Positions 39,347 through 48,787 of a stretch of DNA of 64,000 bases are shown piece by piece. The translations under genes were made by a program, and so were the position numbers. Source of the DNA: Thermomonas sp. XSG (GTDB lineage Bacteria; Pseudomonadota; Gammaproteobacteria; Xanthomonadales; Xanthomonadaceae); contig NZ_CP061497.1 in NCBI RefSeq assembly GCF_014678725.1, positions 682,001-746,000 on the forward strand. The letters are read 5' to 3'. The notes beneath the pieces are model-generated. The model saw only the letters and a list, made by a program, of their open reading frames with translations. It had not been told where the DNA came from and searched no databases. Each line of letters begins with the position of its first letter. The first letter of the stretch is position 1.

Positions 39347-40045
39347 ATGATTCACGCATCCGTCCCTGCTCAAGTCCCTTCGCACGCATCCCGGCTGCAG
39401 CCGGATCCGGCGCGCATCCTCACCCTGAGCGGCACCTTCGCGCTCAACCTGCTGGTGTTCGGCCTGCTGCTGGTGCCGGTGGCACTGCCGCCCCCGGCCG
39501 TGCTGACGCCCAGCAGGCCGAACATGGCGATCCGCGACATCGTCAAGCCACCGGAGCCGGTCGTCGTCGACATCGTGCCGATCCAGCCGCCGCGTCCGAC
39601 CACGTCTGCACCCAAGCTTGAGCGCCAGCGCCTGGCCCCGCCCACCCGCGATGCCGGCGCCACCGCCGTGATCACCGATACCGGCAGCGAGCCGGTCGCG
39701 GATGCCATCGCCGACACCAGCGATATCGCGCCGCCCCGCGGTGACATCGGACCCGCCGGCGGCCCGGCGCCGATGCAGCTGGCCTACCGCAATGCCCCGG
39801 CGCCGGCGTATCCGCGCATCGCGCTGCAGCGGCAGTGGAGCGGTATCGTGCTGCTGCACGTGCTGGTGGACGTGGACGGCCGTCCGCTGGACGTGGGCAT
39901 CGCCCGCAGCAGTGGCCACCGCGAGCTGGACGAAGCCGCACGCCAGCAGGTGCTCAAGCGCTGGAGCTTCCAACCGGCCATCCGCGACGGCGCGCCGGTG
40001 CAGGCCATCGGGCTGGTGCCGGTGGAGTTCAGCCTGCGCCACTGA
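39347..40045 (+). CDS. Energy transducer TonB-like protein
   Basis: 232 residues: one N-terminal membrane helix (about 30-50), a proline-rich periplasmic linker (PPEPVVVDIVPIQPPRP) and a C-terminal TonB domain (about 150-232: APAYPRIALQRQWSG, VLVDVDGRPLDVGIARSSGH, ARQQVLKRWSFQPA). TonB proteins pass proton-motive energy from ExbB-ExbD to outer-membrane receptors. No exbB, exbD or receptor gene is nearby, so it may be a secondary TonB. AGGAGA precedes the chosen ATG. Confidence 0.88.
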   Translation: MIHASVPAQVPSHASRLQPDPARILTLSGTFALNLLVFGLLLVPVALPPPAVLTPSRPNMAIRDIVKPPEPVVVDIVPIQPPRPTTSAPKLERQRLAPPTRDAGATAVITDTGSEPVADAIADTSDIAPPRGDIGPAGGPAPMQLAYRNAPAPAYPRIALQRQWSGIVLLHVLVDVDGRPLDVGIARSSGHRELDEAARQQVLKRWSFQPAIRDGAPVQAIGLVPVEFSLRH

Positions 40046-40124
40046 CGCGCAGGCGTCACGCCATCCATACCAGCACCGCGGGACACTCGCTGCATTCAAC
40101 CAGCTGCATCAGGCAGGAGGAAAC

Positions 40125-40373
40125 ATGTTCGACGGCATCCTCGGTTACATCTTCGGCGGCCTGGTCATCGGCCTGCTGGCGCGCATGGTCAAACCCGGTG
40201 CAGACGCCATGGGCTGGATCATGACGATCCTGCTTGGCATCCTCGGCGCCTTCGTCGGCGGCTGGGCCGCCACGCGCTTCGGGCTGGGCGGGCTGATGAC
40301 CTGGGTAGTCGCCATTGCCGCGGCGATCACCCTGCTGTTCATCTACGAGGCTGCGCGCAAGAAGAAGGTCTGA
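40125..40373 (+). CDS. GlsB/YeaQ/YmgE-family small membrane protein
   Basis: 82 residues, three membrane helices with small-residue motifs (GYIFGGLVIGLLARMVKPG, ILGAFVGGWAATRFG), a C-terminal basic tail (RKKKV). The family is also called transglycosylase-associated and is often stress-induced; no enzymatic role is established. A strong AGGAGG lies six bases upstream. A terminator follows. Confidence 0.9.
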   Translation: MFDGILGYIFGGLVIGLLARMVKPGADAMGWIMTILLGILGAFVGGWAATRFGLGGLMTWVVAIAAAITLLFIYEAARKKKV

Positions 40374-40392
40374 CCCGCACGCCGGCGGCCCC

Positions 40393-40420
40393 GGAACGCC
40401 CCGCCATGCGGGGCGTTTCC
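40393..40420 (+). terminator. Terminator after the GlsB-like gene
   Basis: Ten-base-pair stem AACGCCCCGC / GCGGGGCGTT with a CAT loop, ending in TTTCC. It separates this gene from the cys operon. Confidence 0.7.
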
Positions 40421-40455
40421 GTGTCCGGCGTGCGGCAGCCACCGGCGCCTGCGGA

Positions 40456-40502
40456 CGCGGGCCATGCGCTCATGCGCCGCGTGCATATGCGCATGGCCCG
40501 CG
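40456..40502. promoter_or_regulatory. Inverted repeat and candidate CysB site upstream of cysJ
   Basis: A perfect 14-bp inverted repeat (40456-40469 with 40489-40502) encloses a second palindrome, ATGC-N7-GCAT at 40472-40486, which has the T-N11-A form of LysR-type sites. The same ATGC-N7-GCAT occurs before cysG (46055-46069). Its centre is 64 bp before the start expected from a TAGCCT -10 at 40531-40536. Confidence 0.5.
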
Positions 40503-40566
40503 ATCCTTTCCGCGCCGGCCACGCGCGCCCTAGCCTGCCGGGACGCTACCTTTCCCCGGTGCCGCC

Positions 40567-42393
40567 ATGTCGCACGCTGCCGCTCCATTGCCTTCGCCGC
40601 TCACCGGCGACCAGGGCGCGCTGCTGTCCCGGTTTGTCGAAGGCGCCGACGGCGGCGCCCTGCTGTGGGCCTCGGGCTATCTGGCCGGGGCGGCCCGCGC
40701 ACTCACCCCCACCGCGCTTGCCATCGCCGCGCCGGCGCTTGCGCCCCAGCCCGCAACCATCATCTACGGCAGCCAGACCGGCAACGCCCGTCGCACCGCC
40801 GAAGCGCTGCACGCGCAGCTGCGGGACGCTGGCCTTCCTGCGCGGCTGCTGCGCGCCGACGCCTATCCGCTGCGTGAGCTGGGCAACGAATCGCTGCTGT
40901 ACCTCGTCATCAGCACCCAGGGCGAAGGCGACCCGCCGGACGATGCCATCGGCTTCGCCGAATTCCTGCACGGCAAGCGCGCACCCAAGCTGCCGCAGCT
41001 GAAGTACGCGGTGCTGGGACTGGGCGACTCGTCCTATGCCGACTTCTGCGGCATCGCCCGCAAGCTGGATGCGCGGCTGGCCGAACTCGGCGCCGCGCGC
41101 GTGCAGGCGCTGGGCGAGGCCGACCTAGAGATCGACACCGTCGCTGCGCCCTGGCGTGAAGCCGCGTTGGGCCACGCTCGCGAACTGCTCAAGCCCACGC
41201 CGGCCGCGCACCTGGCCACGGTCACCCCGCTGCGCCCGCATGCCGCGCCGGCGTGGTCGCAGGACCGACCCTTCCCCGCCGAGCTGCTGGCCAACCAGCC
41301 ACTGAGCGGACGCGAGTTCAAGGGCACCGGATTCCGTCGCTACGCCGCGCCGGACAAGGACGTGCGTCACATCGAACTGTCGCTGGGGGGCAGTGGCCTG
41401 CACTACGAACCCGGCGATGCGCTGGGCATCCGCCACCGCAATCCCGATGCGCTGGTCGACACGGTGCTCGCGGCCACCCGCTTGGACGGGGATAGCGAGG
41501 TCGAACACGACGGCGAGTCGCTGCCGCTGTCGCGCTGGCTGGCCGAGCGGCGCGAGCTGACCCGGCTGGCCAAGCCCGTGCTGGCCGCGCTGGCCGAACG
41601 CGCGAATGCACGGGAGTTGGCGCAGCTGCTGGAACCCGGCAACAGCGGACTGGCCACGCTCCTGAACGACCACCAGCTCATCGACGCACTCCGCCGCTGG
41701 CCGGCCGACTGGGACGCTGCGGCGCTGGTCGCCGCCCTGCGCCCGCAGGTGCGCCGGCTGTATTCGATCGCCTCTAGCCGCAAGCGCGTTGGCGACGAGG
41801 CCCACCTCACCCTAGACGTGCTGCGCTACCACGCGCACGGCTTCGATCACCTCGGCGCGGCCAGCGGCTTTCTCGCGGCGCTGGAGGAAGGCGCACAGCT
41901 GCCGGTCTACATCGAGCCGAACGAGCGCTTCCGCGTCCCCGCCGACGCCAGCCGCGACATCATCATGGTCGGCCCCGGCACCGGCGTCGCCCCGTTCCGC
42001 GGCTTCGTGCAGGAGCGCGCCGAAACCGGCGCATCGGGCCGCAACTGGCTGTTCTTCGGCGCCCGTCATTTCAACACCGGCTTCCTCTACCAGACCGAGT
42101 GGCAGGACGCGCTGCAGAAAGGCGAACTGCACCGCCTCGAGCTCGCGTTCTCGCGTGACCAGGCCGAACGCATCCATGTCCAGCAGCGCCTGCGCGAGCA
42201 GGGCCGCGACGTCTTCGACTGGCTGCAGGGCGGCGCACACCTGTACGTCTGCGGCGCTATCGACATGGGCAAGGACGTGCATGCCGCGCTGCTGGAGATC
42301 GTGCGCGAACACGGCGGCGGCGACGCCGAAGCGGCGGCGGACTACCTGTCGAACCTGCAACGCGAAGGACGCTACAGCCGCGATGTGTACTGA
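40567..42393 (+). CDS. cysJ: Sulfite reductase (NADPH) flavoprotein alpha-component
   Basis: Carries electrons from NADPH through FAD and FMN to the CysI hemoprotein, which reduces sulfite to sulfide. 608 residues: N-terminal flavodoxin-like FMN domain ([17 protein letters not shown] at about 66-82; [23 protein letters not shown]), a connecting domain, the FAD motif [11 protein letters not shown], and the NADPH-binding end ([49 protein letters not shown]). First gene of cysJ-cysI-cysH; a REP pair separates it from cysI. Likely activated by CysB. Confidence 0.96.
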   Translation: MSHAAAPLPSPLTGDQGALLSRFVEGADGGALLWASGYLAGAARALTPTALAIAAPALAPQPATIIYGSQTGNARRTAEALHAQLRDAGLPARLLRADAYPLRELGNESLLYLVISTQGEGDPPDDAIGFAEFLHGKRAPKLPQLKYAVLGLGDSSYADFCGIARKLDARLAELGAARVQALGEADLEIDTVAAPWREAALGHARELLKPTPAAHLATVTPLRPHAAPAWSQDRPFPAELLANQPLSGREFKGTGFRRYAAPDKDVRHIELSLGGSGLHYEPGDALGIRHRNPDALVDTVLAATRLDGDSEVEHDGESLPLSRWLAERRELTRLAKPVLAALAERANARELAQLLEPGNSGLATLLNDHQLIDALRRWPADWDAAALVAALRPQVRRLYSIASSRKRVGDEAHLTLDVLRYHAHGFDHLGAASGFLAALEEGAQLPVYIEPNERFRVPADASRDIIMVGPGTGVAPFRGFVQERAETGASGRNWLFFGARHFNTGFLYQTEWQDALQKGELHRLELAFSRDQAERIHVQQRLREQGRDVFDWLQGGAHLYVCGAIDMGKDVHAALLEIVREHGGGDAEAAADYLSNLQREGRYSRDVY

Positions 42394-42396
42394 CCT

Positions 42397-42464
42397 GTAG
42401 GAGCGCACCGCAGGGGCGCGAGCAATCTCCGCACTTCGGTCGCGCCCCTGCGGTGCGCTCCTAC
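42397..42464. repeat. GTAG-type REP pair (BIME), copy 2, between cysJ and cysI
   Basis: Perfectly inverted 25-nt units at 42397-42421 and 42440-42464, each beginning with GTAG, 18 bp apart. It begins 4 bp after the cysJ stop and ends 24 bp before the cysI ATG, so the cysJI transcript would carry a large hairpin there. Confidence 0.92.
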
Positions 42465-42488
42465 AGAAATACAGCGAGCAACAACACC

Positions 42489-44198
42489 ATGAGCCACCCC
42501 TCCGTCGAAAAGATCAAACTGGAAAGCCGCCGCCTGCGCGGCACGCTGTCCGAGGGCCTGCTGGATGCCAGCACCGGTTCACTGTCGTTCGAGGACCAGC
42601 GCACCATCAAGTTCCACGGCAGCTACCAGCAGGACGACCGCGACCTGTGGGACGAGCGCCGTCGGCAGAAGCTCGAACCCGCGCACCAGTTCATGATCCG
42701 CATCCGCGCGCCGGGCGGGGTGTTCACGCCAAAGCAGTGGCTGGGGATGGATGCCATCGCAACCGCCTATGCCAATCACTCGCTGCGCGTCACCACCCGG
42801 CAGACCTTCCAGATCCACGGCGTGGTCAAGCGCGACCTGAAACAGACGATGCAGGCGATCAACGCCGCCACGCTGGACACCATTTCCGCCTGCGGCGACG
42901 TCAACCGCAACGTGCTTGCCGCCAGCAACCCGCAGCGATCAAGGCTGCACGCACAGGTGCACGACTGGGCGCAGCGACTGTCGGCGCGCTTCAGGCCGGC
43001 CACCCGCGCCTACTACGAAGTGTGGCTGGACGAGGAAAAAGTGGCGGAAAGCGGCGTCGAACACGAGCCGCTGTATGGCGATGCCTACCTGCCGCGCAAG
43101 TTCAAGATCGCGATTGCCGTGCCGCCGGACAATGACGTGGACGTGTTCGCCAACGACCTGGCGCTGATCGCGATCGTCGACGCGGACGGCGTGCTGGCCG
43201 GCTTCAACGTCGGCATCGGCGGCAGCATGGGCGCCAGCCATGGCATCGCCGCGCACTACCCGCGGGTGGCCAACGTGATCGGTTTCGTGACGCCGGAACA
43301 GGTCTTCGCGATTGCCGAAGCCGCGATCAGCGTGCAGCGCGACCTGGGCGATCGCGAGGACCGCAAGCACGCGCGGTTCAAGTACACCATCGACGACCAC
43401 GGCGTGGAAAAGATCGTGGCGCTGATGCAGGAGCGCGCCGGCTTCACCCTGCAACCCGCGCGTTCCTACCGCTTCGAACACAACGGCGACCGCTTCGGCT
43501 GGGTGGAAGGGGAGGACGGGGCATGGCACCTGACCCTGTCGCTGCCGTCCGGCCGCATCGCAGATTTCGAGGATGGCCGGCCACTGCTGACCGGCCTGCG
43601 CGAGATCGCGAAGATCCATAGCGGCGAATTCCGCCTGACCTGCAACCAGAACGTGATCGTCGCCGGGGTGCCAGCCGGCGCGCGCGCGCAGATCGACGCG
43701 CTGGTGGCGCAGTACCGGCTGGACGTGGAAAACCACGCGCCCAGCGCACTGGCGCGCAGCGCGGTGGCCTGCGTGGCCCTGCCCACCTGCGCACTGGCGA
43801 TGGCCGAAGCCGAGCGCTACCTGCCCACCTTCCTGCGGGTGGTGCAGCCGCTGCTGGACCGGCATGGCCTGCGCGATGCCCCCATCGTGCTGCGCATTTC
43901 CGGCTGCCCCAACGGCTGCTCGCGGCCCTACCTCGCCGAGATCGCGCTGGTCGGCAAGGCGCCGGGGCGCTACACCCTGTTCCTCGGCGGCGACCACCCC
44001 GGCACCCGCCTCAACACGCTGTACCGCGACAACATCAGCGAGACGCAGATCGTCGAGGCGCTGGACCCGCTGCTGGGCCGCTACGCCGGCGAGCGCGAAC
44101 CCGGCGAACACTTCGGCGACTTCCTGCATCGCGTCGGCATCGTCGCGCTGCCGCCCTATCCCACCCACGTCCGCATCGACCCGGCACAAGCCGCCTGA
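42489..44198 (+). CDS. cysI: Sulfite reductase (NADPH) hemoprotein beta-component
   Basis: Six-electron reduction of sulfite to sulfide using siroheme coupled to a 4Fe-4S cluster. 569 residues with two ferredoxin-like repeats ([28 protein letters not shown]) and the cluster ligands Cys428 and Cys434 (CVALPTC) and Cys473 and Cys477 (CPNGC). Its siroheme comes from CysG in this window. The ATG at 42489 has no obvious ribosome binding site. Confidence 0.97.
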   Translation: MSHPSVEKIKLESRRLRGTLSEGLLDASTGSLSFEDQRTIKFHGSYQQDDRDLWDERRRQKLEPAHQFMIRIRAPGGVFTPKQWLGMDAIATAYANHSLRVTTRQTFQIHGVVKRDLKQTMQAINAATLDTISACGDVNRNVLAASNPQRSRLHAQVHDWAQRLSARFRPATRAYYEVWLDEEKVAESGVEHEPLYGDAYLPRKFKIAIAVPPDNDVDVFANDLALIAIVDADGVLAGFNVGIGGSMGASHGIAAHYPRVANVIGFVTPEQVFAIAEAAISVQRDLGDREDRKHARFKYTIDDHGVEKIVALMQERAGFTLQPARSYRFEHNGDRFGWVEGEDGAWHLTLSLPSGRIADFEDGRPLLTGLREIAKIHSGEFRLTCNQNVIVAGVPAGARAQIDALVAQYRLDVENHAPSALARSAVACVALPTCALAMAEAERYLPTFLRVVQPLLDRHGLRDAPIVLRISGCPNGCSRPYLAEIALVGKAPGRYTLFLGGDHPGTRLNTLYRDNISETQIVEALDPLLGRYAGEREPGEHFGDFLHRVGIVALPPYPTHVRIDPAQAA

Positions 44199-44956
44199 TG
44201 CCGAACCACCCCACGAACGCCATGCACCTCCTAGACCCTGCCACCCTTCCTGCCGCCGAACTCGATGCGATCAACCGCGACCTGGAGCGGATGGGCGCGC
44301 AGGCGCGCATCGCCTGGGCGCTGCAACACCTGCCCGGCACGCACGCACTGTCGACCAGCTTCGGCGTGCAGTCGGCGGTCACCCTGCATCTGCTGACGCA
44401 GGCGCGTCCGGACATCCCGGTACTCCTGGTCGATACCGGCTACCTGTTCCCGGAGACCTACCGCTATGCCGACCAGCTGGTCGAGCTGCTCGGGCTGGAC
44501 CTGCGGGTATACCGGCCCGGCATCGGCATCGCCTGGATGGAGGCGCGCTTCGGTCGCCTGTGGGAAGCCGGCAGCGACGGCCTGCGCCGCTACAACCAGC
44601 TGCGCAAGGTCGAGCCGATGCAGCGGGCGCTGCGCGAACTGGAGGTGGGCTGCTGGCACGCCGGCCTGCGGCGTGGCCAGTCCAACAGCCGCAGTGGCAT
44701 AGAAGTGCTGCAGGTGAAGGACGGACGCTTCAAGTTCCACCCCATCGCCGACTGGACCGACATCGATGTGGGCGCCTACATGCTGTTGCATGACCTGCCG
44801 GAACACCCGCTGGTCCAGCAGGGCTATGTCTCGGTGGGCGATGTCCACACCACCGCGCCGCTGCGCCCGGGGATGGACGCCGCGCAGACCCGCTTCTTCG
44901 GGCTGCGCCGCGAGTGCGGCCTGCATTTCGACGAGTCCGCTTCGTCGGCGGCCTAG
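44198..44956 (+). CDS. cysH: Phosphoadenylyl-sulfate reductase (PAPS reductase)
   Basis: Reduces PAPS to sulfite with thioredoxin. 252 residues with STSFGVQSAV, VDTGYLFPETYRYADQL, GLRRGQSNSR and the catalytic cysteine in RRECGLH (Cys240). It lacks the CC...CxxC cluster cysteines of APS reductases, so PAPS is the expected substrate; cysD, cysN and cysC must be elsewhere. Its ATG overlaps the cysI stop (TGATG). Convergent with cysB. Confidence 0.95.
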   Translation: MPNHPTNAMHLLDPATLPAAELDAINRDLERMGAQARIAWALQHLPGTHALSTSFGVQSAVTLHLLTQARPDIPVLLVDTGYLFPETYRYADQLVELLGLDLRVYRPGIGIAWMEARFGRLWEAGSDGLRRYNQLRKVEPMQRALRELEVGCWHAGLRRGQSNSRSGIEVLQVKDGRFKFHPIADWTDIDVGAYMLLHDLPEHPLVQQGYVSVGDVHTTAPLRPGMDAAQTRFFGLRRECGLHFDESASSAA

Positions 44957-45013
44957 CTAGCGCGGGCGCACGACGGTCACGGCAGCGACGCCCGGATGGA
45001 TCCGCGCGGTCGC

Positions 45014-45976
45014 TCAGGCCTTCCAGCGCGGGGGCAGCGGCCAGTCGGGGGCGAGGTTGCCCTCGAGGATGCGGCGCAGGTCGCGCGGGTCGATCTGCGG
45101 CGCCAGCCCGTGCAGCAGCGCCAGCGCGTATTCGCGCAGCACGCGGCCGCGCGGCACCACCGCCCAGGTGATGCACTCGGGCAGCTCCGGCGGCGCCCCG
45201 ATCACCCGCAGGTCGTCGTCTTCGCGTCCGCCCACCGCCATCTCGGCCAGCAGGCCCGCGCCCATGCCGGTGCGCACATAGGTCTTGATGAGGTTGGCAT
45301 CGCGCGCCGTCATCGCGATCGACGGCGCCACCCCGATGGCCGCGAAGGCGCGCTGCAGCGACGATTCCGGCAGGGTCGAGGACTCGTAGGAAATCAGCGG
45401 ATGCCGCGCCAGCTCGGCCAGCGACGGCGGCCGCCCCAGGCTGGCCAGCGGATGCGTCTTCTGCACCAGCAGCACGCGCTGCCAGCGGAACAGGGGCACC
45501 GCCATGCCGCTGGTCGGCGGCGGGCTGCCGGCGGTGCTGATCAGGCCGAAATCGGCCTCGCCCAGCTTGTCCAGCACCTCCGCATCCCCGGCCGCGAACA
45601 GATCGACGCTGACCTTGGGGTAGCGCCGGGTCAGCTCCGCGATGACCTTCGGCAGCACGTAGCGCGCCTGGGTATGGGTGGTGGCCAGCAGCAGGCGGCC
45701 GCTGTATTCGCCGCGCTCGTTGGCGGCGTAGCTGCGGATGTTGGCGGCCTCGACCAGGATCCTGCGCGCGTGCTCGATCACCTTTACCCCGGCCGGCGCC
45801 ACGCCTTCCAGGCTGCGGCCCTTGCGCAGGAACAGCTGGAAGCCCAACTCGTCCTCCAGCTGCTTGAGCTGCTTGGACAAACCGGGCTGGGTGGCGTGCA
45901 CCTTCTCCGCCGCCTGGGTGATGTTGAACCCGGAATCGGCAATGGCGACGAGGTAGCGGAGCTGGGTCAGGGTCAT
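45014..45976 (-). CDS. cysB: CysB-like LysR-family transcriptional regulator
   Basis: CysB activates cysteine biosynthesis genes when N-acetylserine accumulates. 320 residues: winged helix-turn-helix (about 1-60: LRYLVAIADSGFNITQAAEKVHATQPGLSKQLKQLE in pieces), then a periplasmic-binding-like effector domain (LLLATTHTQARYVLPKVI, FGLISTAG, RDANLIKTYVRTGMGAGLLAEMAV). These blocks are specific to CysB/Cbl among LysR proteins, and the flanking cys genes support the call. Divergent from cysG. Confidence 0.93.
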   Translation of the reverse strand: MTLTQLRYLVAIADSGFNITQAAEKVHATQPGLSKQLKQLEDELGFQLFLRKGRSLEGVAPAGVKVIEHARRILVEAANIRSYAANERGEYSGRLLLATTHTQARYVLPKVIAELTRRYPKVSVDLFAAGDAEVLDKLGEADFGLISTAGSPPPTSGMAVPLFRWQRVLLVQKTHPLASLGRPPSLAELARHPLISYESSTLPESSLQRAFAAIGVAPSIAMTARDANLIKTYVRTGMGAGLLAEMAVGGREDDDLRVIGAPPELPECITWAVVPRGRVLREYALALLHGLAPQIDPRDLRRILEGNLAPDWPLPPRWKA

Positions 45977-45989
45977 GGCGGCGTTTATA
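45977..45989 (-). promoter_or_regulatory. Possible cysB promoter (-10, near-leaderless)
   Basis: The cysB ATG is preceded on the reverse strand by TATAAA (45989-45984) and seven bases, inside an AT-rich patch (45984-46026) unusual for this GC-rich window. The patch may also take part in CysB autoregulation. Confidence 0.4.
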
Positions 45990-46050
45990 TATCTCTACAT
46001 CGGCATATAGCGATGAAGTATACATGCGCGAGAGCGCTTCTCCGCGGCTC

Positions 46051-46073
46051 GCTTATGCCACAGGAGCATAAGC
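46051..46073. promoter_or_regulatory. Candidate CysB operator upstream of cysG
   Basis: A perfect 8-bp inverted repeat, GCTTATGC and GCATAAGC, spaced by 7 bp, in the cysB-cysG gap. It has the T-N11-A form of LysR-type sites and is centred about 64 bp before the cysG start codon, which is the predicted transcription start. The ATGC-N7-GCAT core recurs upstream of cysJ. Confidence 0.55.
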
Positions 46074-46113
46074 AGACATCCTGCCACCATTTCCCCGCGC
46101 AGGCCACGCCGCC

Positions 46114-46125
46114 TAGCGTGTCGGC
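46114..46125 (+). promoter_or_regulatory. Possible leaderless cysG promoter
   Basis: TAGCGT (46114-46119), six bases, ATG at 46126. The hexamer is weak, as expected for an activator-dependent promoter. Confidence 0.4.
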
Positions 46126-47580
46126 ATGTCCCAACCCGGCGCCGCGCTGTTCCCCCTGTTCCTCGACCTGCGCGGCCGCCGCGTGCTGGTGGTGGGCGGC
46201 GGCGAGGTGGCCGCGCGCAAGGTGGCGGCGCTGCTGGACAGTGGCGCCGCAGTCGTCATGGTGGCCCCCGCCATCACCCCGGCACTGGCAGCGCTGGCAC
46301 AGGCGAATCGATTGGCGCACATTCCGACTGCGTTCGCGCCCGAACAGCTCGACGGCAGCTGGCTGGTGATCGCCGCCACCGATGACGACGCGGTCAACCG
46401 CGCGGTGGCCGCCGCGGCGCACGCCCGCCGTCTGTTCATCAATGTGGTGGACGATGCCGAACTCGCCAGCGCCCAGCTGCCCGCGCGCGTGCAGCGCGGC
46501 CCGCTGCAGGTGGCGATCTCCAGCGGCGGCGCCTCGCCGATGCTGGCGCGGCACCTGCGCGAGCAGCTGGAGACCCGCCTCGACGAAGCGCTGGGCCAGC
46601 TTGCCGGGCTGCTGGGCGAACTGCGCGGGCGCATCCGCATGCAACTGGCCGACCTGGGCCAGCGCCGCGCCTTCTTCGAACGCGTGCTGGCCGGCCCGGC
46701 GCAGTCGCTGCTGCGTCGTGGCGATGCAGTGGCGGCGCGCCGCGCGGTGGAAGCGGAGCTGGCGTCGCGGCGGGCATCGTCCGCCGGCCGCGTCGCACTG
46801 GTCGGCGCCGGCCCGGGCGATCCCGGCCTGCTCACCCTGCGCGCGCTGCGCCTGCTCAACGAGGCCGACGTGATCCTGCACGACCGGCTGGTCAGCGATG
46901 GCGTGCTCGCGCTGGCACGCCGCGACGCGCAGCGCATCGATGTCGGCAAGCACGTCGGCGGCGACCACGACGCCACCCAGCAGCACATCCACGCCCTGCT
47001 CATCGAGCATGCCAGCGCCGGACGCCGGGTGGTGCGACTGAAGGGCGGCGACCCGTTCGTGTTCGGCCGCGGCGGCGAAGAACTCGAAGCGCTGCGCGAC
47101 GCCGGCATCGATTTCGAAGTGGTCCCGGGCATCACCGCCGCGACCGCCTGCGCCGCCTACGCCGGCATCCCGCTGACCCATCGCACGCATGCGCAATCGC
47201 TGCACCTGCTCACCGCGCAGGCCCGCGACGGCGACGCCGACCACGACTGGCCCGCGCTGGCCAAACCTCGCCAGACCCTGGTGTTCTACATGGGCGTGCA
47301 GGGCCTGGCCCGCCTGCGCGACAACCTGCTAACGCATGGCCGCGCAGCATCCACCCCGGTGGCGCTGGTGGAGAACGGCAGCCGCCCGCAGCAGCGGGTG
47401 ATTGCCGGCACGCTGGCGCAACTGCCGGAACTGGCCGCGGCGCATGCCGTGCGCGCGCCGGCGCTGCTGGTGGTGGGCGAAGTGGCCGCGCTGGCCACGC
47501 GCCTGCACTGGTTCGGCGCCCCGCCGCTGGGCGGCGAACACCAGCGATGTCCGCCCGACGCCCTGGCCCGCGCCGCCTGA
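46126..47580 (+). CDS. cysG: Siroheme synthase CysG (multifunctional)
   Basis: Makes siroheme from uroporphyrinogen III. N-terminal CysGB part (about 1-210; [33 protein letters not shown]) does NAD-dependent dehydrogenation and iron chelation; C-terminal SUMT part (about 222-460; [52 protein letters not shown] in pieces) does the two SAM methylations. 484 residues, full length. Supplies the cofactor of CysI. Confidence 0.96.
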   Translation: MSQPGAALFPLFLDLRGRRVLVVGGGEVAARKVAALLDSGAAVVMVAPAITPALAALAQANRLAHIPTAFAPEQLDGSWLVIAATDDDAVNRAVAAAAHARRLFINVVDDAELASAQLPARVQRGPLQVAISSGGASPMLARHLREQLETRLDEALGQLAGLLGELRGRIRMQLADLGQRRAFFERVLAGPAQSLLRRGDAVAARRAVEAELASRRASSAGRVALVGAGPGDPGLLTLRALRLLNEADVILHDRLVSDGVLALARRDAQRIDVGKHVGGDHDATQQHIHALLIEHASAGRRVVRLKGGDPFVFGRGGEELEALRDAGIDFEVVPGITAATACAAYAGIPLTHRTHAQSLHLLTAQARDGDADHDWPALAKPRQTLVFYMGVQGLARLRDNLLTHGRAASTPVALVENGSRPQQRVIAGTLAQLPELAAAHAVRAPALLVVGEVAALATRLHWFGAPPLGGEHQRCPPDALARAA

Positions 47581-47613
47581 CCGTTTTCCATCGCATTCCA
47601 AGGATCCATCGCA

Positions 47614-48573
47614 ATGACCATCTACAACAGCATCCTCGACGCCGTCGGCAACACCCCGATCATCCGCCTCAACCGCATCGCACCGAAGCACGCGACGGTG
47701 TATGTCAAAGCGGAATCGTTCAATCCCGGCGGCTCGGTCAAGGACCGGCTGGCGCTGGGGATCATCCTCGACGCCGAGCGCCGCGGCCTGCTCAAGCCCG
47801 GTGACACCATCGTCGAAGCCACCTCCGGCAACACCGGCATCGCGCTGGCGATGATCGCCGCGGCGCGCGGCTACAGGTTCGTGGCGGTGATGACGGAAAC
47901 CTTCTCGATTGAACGCCGCAAGGCGATGCGCGCCTACGGCGCCAAGGTCATCCTGACCCCTGCCGCGGCACGCGGCACCGGCATGGTCCAGAAGGCCAGG
48001 GAACTGGCGGAAAAACACGGCTGGTTCTGGGCCAGCCAGTTCACCAACCCGGCCAACCCCGCCTACCACCGCCAGACCACCGCGGCGGAAATCCTGCGCG
48101 ACTTCGCCGGCAAGCGGCTGGACGTCTTCGTCAGCGGCTGGGGCAGCGGCGGCACCCTCACCGGCGTGGGCGAAGTGCTCAAACTGGCGCGCCCGGACAC
48201 CCGCATTGTCGCCACCGAACCGGCCGGCGCCGCCCTGCTCAAGGGCGATGCGTGGGCGCCGCACAAGATCCAGGGCTGGACGCCGGACTTCGTGCCCGAG
48301 GTCATCAACCGCAACGCCTTCGACGAACTGCGCACGGTCACCGACGAGGACGCCATCGCCACCTCGCGCCGGCTGGCTGCCGAGGAAGGCATCTTCGTCG
48401 GCATCTCAGCCGGGGCCACCGCCGCCACCGCCCTGCAGCTGGCGGAAACCGCGCCCGAAGGCAGCGTGCTGCTCGCAATGCTGCCGGATACCGGCGAGCG
48501 CTATTTCTCCAGTCCGCTGTTCGCCGACATCAACGAGGGCAGCGACGACGAGTGGCTGGCCAGTCTGGGCTGA
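47614..48573 (+). CDS. cysK: Cysteine synthase A
   Basis: PLP enzyme that makes cysteine from O-acetylserine and sulfide. 319 residues with the PLP lysine in NPGGSVKDR (Lys43), the substrate loop TSGNTGIA, SGWGSGGTLTGVGEVLK, and PDTGERY near the end. AAGGA precedes the ATG. It follows cysG by 33 bp and ends at a terminator. Confidence 0.95.
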   Translation: MTIYNSILDAVGNTPIIRLNRIAPKHATVYVKAESFNPGGSVKDRLALGIILDAERRGLLKPGDTIVEATSGNTGIALAMIAAARGYRFVAVMTETFSIERRKAMRAYGAKVILTPAAARGTGMVQKARELAEKHGWFWASQFTNPANPAYHRQTTAAEILRDFAGKRLDVFVSGWGSGGTLTGVGEVLKLARPDTRIVATEPAGAALLKGDAWAPHKIQGWTPDFVPEVINRNAFDELRTVTDEDAIATSRRLAAEEGIFVGISAGATAATALQLAETAPEGSVLLAMLPDTGERYFSSPLFADINEGSDDEWLASLG

Positions 48574-48600
48574 CTGCCAGCCTAGTCCAGCGCGTACACA

Positions 48601-48630
48601 AACCCTCCCGTATCGCGTGGAGGGTTTTTC
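48601..48630 (+). terminator. Terminator after cysK
   Basis: Stem AACCCTCC (48601-48608) with GGAGGGTT (48619-48626), ten-base loop, then a T-run. Confidence 0.85.
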
Positions 48631-48659
48631 ACTTCAGGTGCCGCGATGCCCCAGCCGCC

Positions 48660-48753
48660 TTCCTGCGGGCGCTGCCTGGAGCGAAATCAAGGAGGAGGCA
48701 TTGGCCCTGGGCCAATGCCGGAGGACATTCGCGGAAGGCAGTGCCCGCAGGAA
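48660..48753 (+). repeat. Nested hairpin element of unknown nature after cysK
   Basis: An outer 18-bp stem (48660-48677 with 48736-48753, one G-U pair) encloses a perfect 10-bp inner hairpin (48697-48706 with 48710-48719, loop CTG). The single-stranded segments between the stems carry GGAGGA on both sides of the inner hairpin, plus further GGA triplets. It could be a mobile palindromic repeat, a structured RNA, or the reverse-strand terminator of the guanylyltransferase gene. No promoter is evident. Confidence 0.55.
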
Positions 48754-48787
48754 CGCGGCCGCGAAAGAATGCACGCCGCACACACCC

